Positions 26,846-35,203 of a DNA stretch of 64,000 bases are shown here, in pieces. Made by a program: the position numbers and the translations under genes. The notes below the pieces were generated by a model. The model worked only from the letters and a program-made list of their open reading frames with translations, was not told the DNA's origin and did not search any database. The number at the start of each line of letters is the position of its first letter. The stretch's first letter is position 1. The stretch is from Thiomicrorhabdus sp963677355 (GTDB taxonomy: Bacteria; Pseudomonadota; Gammaproteobacteria; Thiomicrospirales; Thiomicrospiraceae): assembly GCA_963677355.2 (NCBI GenBank), contig CAXXXQ010000002.1, positions 434,001 through 498,000 on the forward strand, in the 5' to 3' direction.

Positions 26846-27169
26846 ATGAAAATGTTGAAACTATCGATTGCGGGCTTAATGATGATGGCCTCTTCCATGG
26901 CTCAAGCGGGGCTTTGGGAGGATACTAAAGAGGCAGCGTCTTCAGCTTGGGAAGCGACTAAAGAAACCTCTTCGGACATCAAAGAAAGTGCAGTTGAAAC
27001 ATGGAATGATATGACCTCCAGTGAGGAAAAAGAGAAGTCTGGCGCTGTATCGGATATTAAGAAATTAGGGGAAAAAGAAACCTACGTCAAAGCTTGGGAA
27101 GGGATCAAAGAAAGTGCTAAAAACCCTGAGAATCCGGAAGAAGACGAGCATGGCATCCTTAAGAATTAA
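26846..27169 (+). CDS. Small exported charged protein with amphipathic helix repeats
   Basis: A 107-residue protein with a signal peptide (cleavage likely after AQA, near residue 22). The mature part is rich in Lys, Glu, Ser and Trp and repeats an 11-mer-like pattern (W-EDTKEAAS, W-EATKETSS, W-NDMTSSEE, W-EGIKESAK), so it would form amphipathic helices reminiscent of LEA-like or YtxH-like proteins. Function unknown. GGAG stands ahead of the ATG. The next gene starts 18 bp downstream, so they are probably co-transcribed. Confidence 0.72.
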   Translation: MKMLKLSIAGLMMMASSMAQAGLWEDTKEAASSAWEATKETSSDIKESAVETWNDMTSSEEKEKSGAVSDIKKLGEKETYVKAWEGIKESAKNPENPEEDEHGILKN

Positions 27170-27187
27170 GTAGGTAGGAGAGGTTGA

Positions 27188-27502
27188 ATGGGTAAAGTTC
27201 TTACAAAAGTAGCTGTGGCTTCATTGGCAGTTTTCTCGGTGTTCATCCTAAACGGTTGTGAGAAAGTGGCTAATAGCGCCAAAAACCTTCAGTCCGATTG
27301 GGTTGGGCTGGAGCGTAATGTAGAGTTATATAGCTGTATGACTGGAAAGCTGATAAAGGTTTACCAAGGAGATGTGCGTTTGAACCCGGAAGACGTGCAT
27401 GGAACCTCTTTGTTGATCGATGGTAAAAAAGTACATACCAATCTTTGCTTTGTGATCTCGGAAATCGGGGTAAAAGAAGAACCGGTGAATACGCTTCAGT
27501 GA
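27188..27502 (+). CDS. Small lipoprotein of unknown function
   Basis: A 104-residue protein with a lipoprotein signal (FILNGC, Cys24) and a strong AGGAGAGG site. The mature part is 80 residues with two further cysteines (YSCMTG, NLCFVI) and beta-type patterning (IKVYQGDVRLNPED). No family recognised. It is co-directional with the exported helix protein before it and another lipoprotein after it. Confidence 0.72.
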   Translation: MGKVLTKVAVASLAVFSVFILNGCEKVANSAKNLQSDWVGLERNVELYSCMTGKLIKVYQGDVRLNPEDVHGTSLLIDGKKVHTNLCFVISEIGVKEEPVNTLQ

Positions 27503-27554
27503 TCTTTGAGTAGAGCTTTTAATCAGTAATCGACACTTAACTTCTGACTTTTTC

Positions 27555-27563
27555 TGCTATGAT
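27555..27563 (+). promoter_or_regulatory. Extended -10 promoter before the third small exported gene
   Basis: TGCTATGAT fits an extended -10 (TGnTATNNT) 40 bases before the ATG at 27604. No good -35 is seen, which this class does not need. Confidence 0.45.
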
Positions 27564-27603
27564 ATTCGGCAGATTTATTTGCTAAGAGAAACGGTGAAAT
27601 TAA

Positions 27604-28038
27604 ATGCCTAAGAAGGTATTCAAAAAAATTAACTCGGGTTTGTTTTTATCGATGCTGGCAACAGTTGCTTTGACAGGTTGTTCAACCGTCGGAGACGGTG
27701 TTGATTCAGTAGGCAAAGGCATTATTTACCTTGCAGAAGGAACGCAGAAGATCGCTTCCGATGTTCAGGTTGAAAAGATTGACGACAATAAATTCAAGCT
27801 CGAACAAACGTTCTATGAGCCGGTTAACAGTCTTGATAGTTGGGCTATGCGTATTGAAGCGCGTGCTGCATGCCCTGACGGTTATGTGTATATCAATCGT
27901 AACGCACTGAAAGATGGCGGGTTTGGCTTGTCTGATGCGGAGTGTGCCGGTAGCGAGTCGTGTGATTTCAAGTTACAGTGGCGTATCGAATGCCAAGATG
28001 TTCCCGAAGAACCGTTTAGCTTCTTTGGTAAAACCTAA
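27604..28038 (+). CDS. Small lipoprotein of unknown function
   Basis: A 144-residue protein with a lipoprotein signal (VALTGC, Cys26). The mature part includes SVGKGIIYLAEGTQKIASDV, then a C-terminal domain with four cysteines (AACPDGY, AECAGSESCDF, IECQD) that could form disulfides in the periplasm. No family recognised. It has its own promoter-like site and a strong terminator. Confidence 0.75.
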   Translation: MPKKVFKKINSGLFLSMLATVALTGCSTVGDGVDSVGKGIIYLAEGTQKIASDVQVEKIDDNKFKLEQTFYEPVNSLDSWAMRIEARAACPDGYVYINRNALKDGGFGLSDAECAGSESCDFKLQWRIECQDVPEEPFSFFGKT

Positions 28039-28089
28039 AATAAAATGATAGATTGGAATCCAATAGATTCTACGGATTAAGTCGTTTTA

Positions 28090-28114
28090 AAGCCACAGGA
28101 TCTGTGGCTTTTTT
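28090..28114 (+). terminator. Rho-independent terminator after the lipoprotein gene
   Basis: A perfect 9-bp stem (AAGCCACAG / CTGTGGCTT) with a 3-base loop is followed by T residues. It lies only ~50 bp before the diguanylate cyclase start. Confidence 0.9.
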
Positions 28115-28167
28115 GTTAGGGAAAAGGATCGGCTATTAACATTATTCTCAAACACTATCTGTGGTTG

Positions 28168-29388
28168 ATGACTTTTTTTGTCGCTGCACTCTGGTTATCG
28201 ACAACCGTAGAGTTGTGGCCGCCTGCTTGGCTGACTTTAGTTCAGTTTTCCCCTTTTGTAATTGGTGCCATCGGTGTTTTCGTCAGTATCTGGTTAAATC
28301 GAATCCAGCCTTTGTTGCTTATAGTCAGCATTATTTTGGTCAACTTTGTTTTGGCTTATTATGCGCCTATGGAGCAAGAGTCGATTGCCAAGACTGTACT
28401 TTTCCCGATTGTGAGTTTCTTATTACCTTTCAATATCTTTTTATGGGCGTTGTTGCCGGAAAAGGGAGTCCAAAATCGAGGGATTAATTTCTTTGTGATT
28501 TCCCTGATTGCTCTACAAGCTTGTTTTGTTTACTGGTTTATGAACGAGATGCCTTTGGATTGGGTGGTTGAGTTATCTAAACCGGTGGTTCCCGGCCTTG
28601 ATTATTACACTCTGCCGTTTATGAGTTCGTTCATGTTTCTGGTGGCAGGTTTTTCGGTATCTTTAAAGCTCCAAAAACAGGTGCAGTTGAAGATTTTCGA
28701 CCACTCGGTTCTTTTTATTCTGCTGTTGATGGGGTTTGCACTGAATCAATATCTCCACGCAGGTGTTCTACAGTGGGTATCGACTGTTGCCATGTTGATG
28801 GTTCAGCTGGCTCTGCTGTTCGATTCTCATCATATCGCCTATACCGATGAACTGACCGGCTTAAAAAGTCGTAGAGCTCTCAATGAAGCTTTTATGAGTT
28901 TAGGCAAAAAATACTCGATTGCGATGGTGGATATCGACTTTTTCAAGCAATTCAATGATACCTATGGTCACGACTTGGGTGATATTGTTTTAAAAATGGT
29001 CGCTTCCACATTGGATGGAGTCAGAAAAGGTGGAAAGGCCTATCGTTTCGGTGGGGAAGAGTTCACTCTGCTTTTCAAAAACCGACGGGTGGAAGAGATT
29101 AAAGACGAGTTGGAACGTTTGCGACAAGAGGTCGAAGCGGAAGTGATTGAAGTGATTGAAGCCGGAGCTTCCGGTAAAGGTAAAAAGCAACCCCAAGCAA
29201 AACTGGTTAATGTGACCGTCAGTATGGGGGTGGCTGAACCGAGTAAGCAGCACCCAACCCCGCAAGAGGTTGTGAAATACGCGGATGAAGGTCTTTACAA
29301 AGCTAAAAAGACCGGACGAAATCGTGTAATCGTACAGACGACACCGCCAGCTAAGCAAGCGGCCAAGAAAACAGAATCTAAAAATTAG
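28168..29388 (+). CDS. Membrane diguanylate cyclase
   Basis: Makes cyclic di-GMP from two GTP. The 406-residue protein (from the ATG at 28168) has about six to seven hydrophobic helices in the first ~210 residues, then a GGDEF domain: DELTGLKSRRAL, DIDFFKQFNDTYGHDLGD and the active site GGEEF. No RxxD inhibitory site is evident five residues before GGEEF (KAYRFGGEEF). An insert between 290 and 330 is Glu/Val and Lys rich. The frame is open 5' to 28120, and a good AAAGGA site precedes an in-frame ATT (28135), not the ATG, so the true start may be further upstream. An FKBP gene follows 9-15 bp downstream. Confidence 0.9.
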   Translation: MTFFVAALWLSTTVELWPPAWLTLVQFSPFVIGAIGVFVSIWLNRIQPLLLIVSIILVNFVLAYYAPMEQESIAKTVLFPIVSFLLPFNIFLWALLPEKGVQNRGINFFVISLIALQACFVYWFMNEMPLDWVVELSKPVVPGLDYYTLPFMSSFMFLVAGFSVSLKLQKQVQLKIFDHSVLFILLLMGFALNQYLHAGVLQWVSTVAMLMVQLALLFDSHHIAYTDELTGLKSRRALNEAFMSLGKKYSIAMVDIDFFKQFNDTYGHDLGDIVLKMVASTLDGVRKGGKAYRFGGEEFTLLFKNRRVEEIKDELERLRQEVEAEVIEVIEAGASGKGKKQPQAKLVNVTVSMGVAEPSKQHPTPQEVVKYADEGLYKAKKTGRNRVIVQTTPPAKQAAKKTESKN

Positions 29389-29403
29389 AAACCGGGAATG
29401 GAA

Positions 29404-29859
29404 ATGACGGAAAACACTACAAATCAAGCTTCATTACCTATCGTTGAAGAAAACAGTGAGGTGGCCATCAGTTTTAAATTACATTTAGCGGATGGTACTT
29501 CGGTTGAAGAGACGCAGGGCGAACCTTTAAGGTTTACCTTGGGAGACGGAACCTTTGTAAAAAATCTGGAAGAGATGCTTATCGGTCTGGAAAAAGGCAC
29601 GACGGCTAAAATGACCTTGTCGCCGGAGCGCGCTTTCGGCATGCCTGATTCGGCCAATTTCCAAAATATGGCACGCAGTGATTTTCCGGCTGAGATGCCG
29701 CTGGAAGAAGGGCATGTTATCGGCTTCAATACGCCGACCGGAGAAGAGATTCCCGGAACCATTCATGAGGTGAATGATGAGAGTGTTGTCGTGGACTTCA
29801 ATCATCCGTTAGCGGGCGCGACGGTTGTGTTTGAAGTGACGATTGAAGATATTTTCTAA
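29404..29859 (+). CDS. FKBP-type peptidyl-prolyl isomerase, FkpB/SlpA-like
   Basis: A 151-residue FKBP with an inserted flap domain. Core motifs are LRFTLGDGTFVKNLEEMLIG, SPERAFGMPD and VVDFNHPLAGATVVFEV. No signal peptide and no histidine-rich tail, nearer to SlpA (FkpB) than to SlyD. A GGGA site spaced 7 bases favours the ATG at 29404 over that at 29398. It follows the diguanylate cyclase closely and may share its transcript. Confidence 0.88.
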   Translation: MTENTTNQASLPIVEENSEVAISFKLHLADGTSVEETQGEPLRFTLGDGTFVKNLEEMLIGLEKGTTAKMTLSPERAFGMPDSANFQNMARSDFPAEMPLEEGHVIGFNTPTGEEIPGTIHEVNDESVVVDFNHPLAGATVVFEVTIEDIF

Positions 29860-29903
29860 ATCGGTCTTATTAGACGGGTTTAATCAGGTAGCGGAGCGCA
29901 AGC

Positions 29904-30188
29904 TTATTTTTCCTGCTGTTGCTGATGATATTCCTGCATATGGCCTTCACTACAAAACGTGTCTTTACCGTCATAATAGGCTTCCGATTGCGGTAGATGT
30001 ACACCGCATAGCGCGCAACGCACCATTTCTTGTGGTTTTTCGCTGTCGTTTTGCGGCGTTTGTGAATTTTGTTGGCGCAGTGTCTCTTCTTTTTTCTGCT
30101 TCTCTCTGATTTCGATAATCCGGTTTAATGTAAATCGTACGATTAAAAAGATTAAAACGACAAAAAGTAAAAAGATTATTGCTCGCAC
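29904..30188 (-). CDS. PP0621-like small membrane-anchored zinc-ribbon-like protein
   Basis: A 94-residue protein with one N-terminal membrane helix (residues 3-20), a charged Gln/Lys/Glu linker, and a C-terminal metal-binding-like segment MVRCALCGVHLPQSEAYY..FCSEGH holding Cys-x2-Cys and Cys-x2-His. This matches the PP0621 family of unknown function. It is convergent with the FKBP gene and divergent from sucC. Confidence 0.8.
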   Translation of the reverse strand: MRAIIFLLFVVLIFLIVRFTLNRIIEIREKQKKEETLRQQNSQTPQNDSEKPQEMVRCALCGVHLPQSEAYYDGKDTFCSEGHMQEYHQQQQEK

Positions 30189-30421
30189 GGTAAAGCCTCA
30201 AGAGTTTGCTGTAGCTTCAAATTTATTGTGATCTAAATATGGATAAATCACCGTTATTATGGCGATTATAGATGCATTTACCGTCCAAAACTAATAAAAT
30301 AAACGCAATTTTATTCCACAAAATAGTCAGTCTATTTTTTAAGCTAAATTTTAAGTAAGAACGCATGCGATTTTGTTGATCAAAAACAGAGTCAGCACGT
30401 TCATTTCCAGAGAAAAATTCC

Positions 30422-31585
30422 ATGAATTTACATGAATATCAATCAAAAGCCTTGTTCGCTGAATACGGTATCGCTATCCCTAAGGGAGAATTGGTCACCC
30501 ATTTGAATGAAATGGATCAAGCCATGGATCAGATCGGTGGTGAAGCTTGGGTAGTCAAGGCGCAAATTCACGCCGGAGCTCGCGGTAAAGCGGGCGGTGT
30601 CAAATTGGTTACGAGTCGAGATGAAGCGAAGCAGGCAGCAGGTGAACTGCTAGGCAGTCAGTTGGCGACGATTCAGACAGCAGGCAAAGCTTTGCCAATC
30701 AATAGTCTTTTGATTGAACAGACTCTGGATATTCAAGAAGAACTTTACCTGAGTTTGCTAGTTGATCGGGTGACGCGTAGCCACACTTTTGTCATCTCAG
30801 CAGCGGGTGGAATGGATATTGAAGAAGTCGCGGCGCAAACGCCTGAAAAGATCATTAGTGTGCATATAGACCCGGTAGTCGGTGTGATGCCGTATCAGTG
30901 CCGCGAAGTCGGTTTTGCGTTAGGGCTTAAAGGTACCGCCTTCAAACAGCTTGGTCAATTGATGCAGAGCTTTTACAAACTGGCTCTGGACAAAGATATT
31001 GCCCAGTTGGAGATTAACCCCCTAGTGTTAACCGGTGACAATGAATTGATTGCGCTGGATGCGAAGGTGAATATCGATTCAAACGCACTTTATCGTCAGC
31101 CGGCTTTGGTTGAAATGCGTGATTTCACCCAAGAAGACGAGCGTGAAGCCAAAGCTTCGGAATTCCAGTTGAACTATATCGCTTTGGATGGTGATATCGG
31201 CTGCATGGTCAATGGTGCCGGTCTGGCGATGGCGACCATGGATTTGATCAAATTAAACGGCGGTAATCCGGCTAACTTCCTGGATGTGGGTGGCGGTGCC
31301 ACTCCGGAGCGTGTTGCCGAAGCTTTTAAGTTGATTCTGTCTTCTGCGGACGTGAAGTCGATCTTGGTGAATATTTTCGGCGGAATCGTCCGTTGTGATC
31401 TGATTGCCGACGGCATTATCCAAGCGGTTCAAGAAGTTGGCCTGAATATTCCGGTTGTGGTGCGTTTGGAAGGAACGAATGTGGATTTAGGTAAGCAAAA
31501 GCTTGCCGAGAGTGGATTGGATATTATTACTGCAGACGGTCTAGCGGATGCAGCGCGTAAAGTAGTTGAAGTGGCAGGAGCATAA
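30422..31585 (+). CDS. sucC: Succinyl-CoA synthetase beta subunit
   Basis: With SucD, interconverts succinyl-CoA plus ADP and succinate plus ATP in the TCA cycle. The 387-residue ATP-grasp protein starts MNLHEYQSKALFAEYGI and has KAQIHAGARGKAGGV, EINPLV, LDVGGGATPE and NIFGGIVRCD. sucD follows 4 bp downstream. No sucAB genes are present nearby, which fits an incomplete or branched TCA cycle but does not prove it. Confidence 0.97.
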   Translation: MNLHEYQSKALFAEYGIAIPKGELVTHLNEMDQAMDQIGGEAWVVKAQIHAGARGKAGGVKLVTSRDEAKQAAGELLGSQLATIQTAGKALPINSLLIEQTLDIQEELYLSLLVDRVTRSHTFVISAAGGMDIEEVAAQTPEKIISVHIDPVVGVMPYQCREVGFALGLKGTAFKQLGQLMQSFYKLALDKDIAQLEINPLVLTGDNELIALDAKVNIDSNALYRQPALVEMRDFTQEDEREAKASEFQLNYIALDGDIGCMVNGAGLAMATMDLIKLNGGNPANFLDVGGGATPERVAEAFKLILSSADVKSILVNIFGGIVRCDLIADGIIQAVQEVGLNIPVVVRLEGTNVDLGKQKLAESGLDIITADGLADAARKVVEVAGA

Positions 31586-31589
31586 GCGG

Positions 31590-32474
31590 ATGAGTATTTT
31601 AATTGATAGCAACACTAAAGTTATCTGCCAAGGTTTTACTGGAAAGCAAGGATCTTTCCATTCAGAACAAGCCATCGCTTACGGCACCAAAATGGTCGGC
31701 GGTGTTACGCCGGGTAAGGGCGGGCAAATACACCTGGATCTGCCGGTATTCAATACGGTCGCGGATGCGGTTGCCGAGACCGGTGCCGAAGCCTCTATGA
31801 TTTATGTACCGCCTCCGTTTGCTGCGGATTCGATTATTGAAGCGATTGAAGCGGGAATTAAAGTCATTACCTGTATTACCGAAGGGATTCCGGTGGCGGA
31901 TATGCTTAAGGTTCGCGCGGTTTTGGATAAGTCGGATACCTATCTGATCGGTCCGAACTGCCCGGGCTTGATTACTCCTGGAAATGACGGAGCGGGCTGC
32001 AAGATCGGTATTATGCCCGGCCACATTCATCTACCCGGCAAAATCGGTATCGTGTCCCGTTCCGGAACTTTGACTTATGAGGCAGTACACCAGACAACCC
32101 AGAATGGATTGGGCCAATCTACCTGCGTCGGCATTGGCGGTGATCCGATTCAAGGGATGAACTTTATCGATTGCCTAACCTTGTTCCAGGAAGATCCGCA
32201 AACGGAAGGGATTATCATGGTTGGAGAAATCGGCGGACAGGCTGAAGAAGACGCGGCTGAATTCATCAAGGCTTACGTAACGAAGCCGGTGGTGGCCTAT
32301 ATTGCCGGTGTAACTGCGCCTCCAGGAAAAAGAATGGGGCATGCAGGAGCGATCGTCAGTGGCGGCAAAGGGACTGCAGAGGCTAAATTCGCAGCGTTGG
32401 AAGACGCCGGTGTAACGGTAGTACGTTCACCGGCCGATTTGGGCGAAGCAATGCAGCAGCAACTGAATAAATAA
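31590..32474 (+). CDS. sucD: Succinyl-CoA synthetase alpha subunit
   Basis: The CoA-binding and phosphohistidine subunit, 294 residues. It has QGFTGKQGSFHSEQA, the CoA-binding PNCPGLI, GDPIQGMNFIDCL, and the active-site histidine in GKRMGHAGAIVSGGKGTA. The start at 31590 follows the sucC stop with GGAG 9 bases before it; an open extension to 31566 overlaps sucC and is not needed. Confidence 0.97.
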   Translation: MSILIDSNTKVICQGFTGKQGSFHSEQAIAYGTKMVGGVTPGKGGQIHLDLPVFNTVADAVAETGAEASMIYVPPPFAADSIIEAIEAGIKVITCITEGIPVADMLKVRAVLDKSDTYLIGPNCPGLITPGNDGAGCKIGIMPGHIHLPGKIGIVSRSGTLTYEAVHQTTQNGLGQSTCVGIGGDPIQGMNFIDCLTLFQEDPQTEGIIMVGEIGGQAEEDAAEFIKAYVTKPVVAYIAGVTAPPGKRMGHAGAIVSGGKGTAEAKFAALEDAGVTVVRSPADLGEAMQQQLNK

Positions 32475-32517
32475 ATCGATTCCAATATCGCGACGAGTGA
32501 AGTGAGACAGTAAATCA

Positions 32518-34146
32518 ATGGCGCAGAATGTAACGGTGGTAATGGGGCAGATTGATCCAATCGTTGGTGATATCAACGGTAATGTCGATCTGATGGTCGC
32601 AGCAGCCGAACAAGCCAAACGGGATCATCATGCCGACATTATCGTTTTCCCGGAAATGTGTATTACCGGCTATCCACCTGAAGACCTGTTGTTGCGCGAT
32701 GCGCTTTACGTTCAAGTTGAACGCGCGCTGAACGCTTTATGCGATGCGGTTAACGGGATTGTCTGCGTTGTCGGTTATCCGATGATGGACGAGTTAGGTG
32801 AGCGCTTTAATATGGCAGCCTGGATTGAGGACGGATCCATTCAGGCCAGCTATATCAAACAGAACCTGCCCAATTACAGTGTTTTTGATGAAAAACGCTA
32901 TTTTACGTCCGGTCATTTGCCATGCGTAGTGGAGCATAAAGGCATCAAGTTCGGCATTTTGATTTGTGAAGATATTTGGAAAATTACACCGAGTACGCAG
33001 GCTAAAGAAGCCGGTGCCGATGTGATCTTGACTTTGAATGCCTCGCCGTTTTCCGAGGAAAAACATCAAGACCGTATCGATACCATACAAAGACGAGTTG
33101 CAGAGATTGAAAAACCGGTTGTCTATGTTAATCAGGTTGGTGGTCAAGATGATTTGGTGTTTGATGGCGGTTCGTTTGCTATGGATGCCGAAGGAAAAGT
33201 CTGTGTGCAGGCTCCTGAATTCAGCACGGCTCTAAAGCCGATTTATTTGGTTAAACAGGCGGATTCAGTGGAAATCGCTGACGGCGAACAAGTCGAGCTA
33301 TTTAACGGCGAAGCCCGAATCTATGAGGCCCTGAAAATGGGCGTGAAAGATTATGTGAAAAAGAACGGCTTTCCCGGAGTGTTGCTCGGTTTGTCCGGAG
33401 GCATTGATTCCGCTTTGACTCTGGCGATTGCGGTTGATGCCTTGGGTGCGGACAAGGTGGAAGCGGTGATGATGCCGTTCAGATACACGGCGGATATCAG
33501 TAAAGAGGACGCCTACCAGCAGGCGCAAACTTTAGGGGTGAAATATCAATCAATTCCGATTGAACCGATGTATGAAGCGTTTGAAGCCGGCCTTGCCAGT
33601 AATTTTGCCGGAACCGAAGCCGATTTGACCGAAGAGAACCTGCAGGCGCGGATACGAGGTACCCTGTTAATGGCGATCTCTAATAAAACCGGTAAGATGG
33701 TGCTGGCTACCAGCAATAAGAGTGAAGTGGCGGTCGGTTATTCAACTATTTACGGTGATATGGTGGGGGGTTATTCTCCGCTTAAAGATGTGCCGAAAAC
33801 CTTGGTTTATCGTTTGGCCAAATATCGAAACAGTTTGTCGCCTTGCATTCCGGAACGTGTGATTACCCGTCCGCCATCGGCTGAATTACGTCCGGATCAA
33901 AAGGATCAAGACAGTTTGCCTGATTACGACGTGCTTGACGAGATTATCAAGCAGTATGTGAGATTGGACAAATCTCCGGACGAGATCATTGCTTTGGGCT
34001 TTAATGAGGAAGAGGTCAAGAAAGTGGTTCGTTTGATCAATATCAGCGAATATAAACGCAGACAGTCGGCACCGGGGATTAAGATTACTCAGCGTGCATT
34101 CGGTAGAGATCGTCGTTATCCGATCACCAGTCACTACCGAGAATAA
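32518..34146 (+). CDS. nadE: Glutamine-dependent NAD+ synthetase
   Basis: Makes NAD+ from deamido-NAD+, ATP and glutamine. The 542-residue protein fuses a nitrilase-fold glutaminase (residues 1-260: FPEMCITGYPPEDLL with the catalytic Glu, the Lys segment, and Cys in LICEDIW) to an NAD synthetase domain (GLSGGIDSALTLAIAVDALG PP-loop, ATSNKSEVAVGYST). It lies 43 bp after sucD, probably on the same transcript. A second NAD gene, nadC, lies at 41.8 kb. Confidence 0.96.
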   Translation: MAQNVTVVMGQIDPIVGDINGNVDLMVAAAEQAKRDHHADIIVFPEMCITGYPPEDLLLRDALYVQVERALNALCDAVNGIVCVVGYPMMDELGERFNMAAWIEDGSIQASYIKQNLPNYSVFDEKRYFTSGHLPCVVEHKGIKFGILICEDIWKITPSTQAKEAGADVILTLNASPFSEEKHQDRIDTIQRRVAEIEKPVVYVNQVGGQDDLVFDGGSFAMDAEGKVCVQAPEFSTALKPIYLVKQADSVEIADGEQVELFNGEARIYEALKMGVKDYVKKNGFPGVLLGLSGGIDSALTLAIAVDALGADKVEAVMMPFRYTADISKEDAYQQAQTLGVKYQSIPIEPMYEAFEAGLASNFAGTEADLTEENLQARIRGTLLMAISNKTGKMVLATSNKSEVAVGYSTIYGDMVGGYSPLKDVPKTLVYRLAKYRNSLSPCIPERVITRPPSAELRPDQKDQDSLPDYDVLDEIIKQYVRLDKSPDEIIALGFNEEEVKKVVRLINISEYKRRQSAPGIKITQRAFGRDRRYPITSHYRE

Positions 34147-34174
34147 ACCTTCCGCATAAAACAGATGAAGTAAT

Positions 34175-34214
34175 AAAAAAGCCCGTATGACTTAAAAGTG
34201 ATACGGGCTTTTTT
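34175..34214. terminator. Bidirectional terminator between nadE and bamD
   Basis: A 12-bp perfect stem (AAAAGCCCGTAT and complement) around a 12-base loop with A on one flank and T on the other serves both convergent genes. Confidence 0.9.
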
Positions 34215-34232
34215 ATGGCGGGTTCAGTAGCT

Positions 34233-35075
34233 TTATTCGAACATGCTTCCCAGTGCACCTTCTAAAGTATTCCACCAGGAAGTGTCTTCGTCAGGAGTTA
34301 GTTTTCCGCCGAAAGAGACATCAACCGCTTCTTTTTTGGCATTCTTGTTCAGTTCGTACACAGCGGCTACGTCAACCGCAATTTGTTCCATGCCCAGTTT
34401 GCCGTACGCTTGGTTCATTATTTTCAAAGCGTCCACTGTGGAAGCCGATTGCGAATAATTTTCCAAGATATATTTAGCACGGTTGGCAGAGGCGAGATAA
34501 GCTTCTTTATTGAAGTAATATTCTGCCACTTTCAATTCATGGCGAGCCATTTGGTTGCGTAAAATAATCAGACGTTTACTCGACGCAGTGGCATACTTGC
34601 TGTCGGGGAAGCGTTCAATGACATCTTTGTAATACTCATAGGCTCGTTTGGCCGACTTAACGTCACGGGTGGCCGGATCGGTGATGAAATTGTCCAACCA
34701 GCTACGGATGATCGAATCCGCAGCCAGCGCTTTAAGGTAGTAAGCGTAAGCCAATTCTTTATGTTTAGGATAGAGACGAATAAACTCTTCCAACTCCAGA
34801 ATAGCCGATTCAGGTTCATCATAACGGTAGTAGGCGTAAGCCAGTTCCAAATGAGATTGTTCTGCATGAGGACCGTAAGGGAAGTAAGCTTTTAATTTCT
34901 CATAGTTTTCAATCGCCATATCCCATTGTTGTTCTTCAAAGCCGAAGGTTGCATCTTCATAAAACTCTTCAACGGTTTTTTCGTCATCGGGTTTTTCAAT
35001 CAACGAGTTCAAGGTAGAGCAGCCGGAAAGTCCTAGGCTGGAAACTAACATCAGGGATAGAAGCGTTTTTTTCAT
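34233..35075 (-). CDS. bamD: Outer membrane assembly lipoprotein BamD
   Basis: Essential lipoprotein of the BAM complex that inserts beta-barrel proteins. The 280-residue protein has a lipobox (GLSGC, Cys19) and five TPR-like helical repeats (for example ENYEKLKAYFPYGPHAEQSHLELAYAYY). It is divergent from rluD, as in E. coli and most gammaproteobacteria. Confidence 0.95.
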   Translation of the reverse strand: MKKTLLSLMLVSSLGLSGCSTLNSLIEKPDDEKTVEEFYEDATFGFEEQQWDMAIENYEKLKAYFPYGPHAEQSHLELAYAYYRYDEPESAILELEEFIRLYPKHKELAYAYYLKALAADSIIRSWLDNFITDPATRDVKSAKRAYEYYKDVIERFPDSKYATASSKRLIILRNQMARHELKVAEYYFNKEAYLASANRAKYILENYSQSASTVDALKIMNQAYGKLGMEQIAVDVAAVYELNKNAKKEAVDVSFGGKLTPDEDTSWWNTLEGALGSMFE

Positions 35076-35203
35076 GTTTAGTTGGTACTCTTAGGTACAA
35101 TATGCAGTTAATAATTCGTCGAGATTGTATCATAAATCTACAATCTTCAATGACCGCTTTAATGCAAAACTCGATTAATATTCCGATTTAAATAGGTTCT
35201 CTT

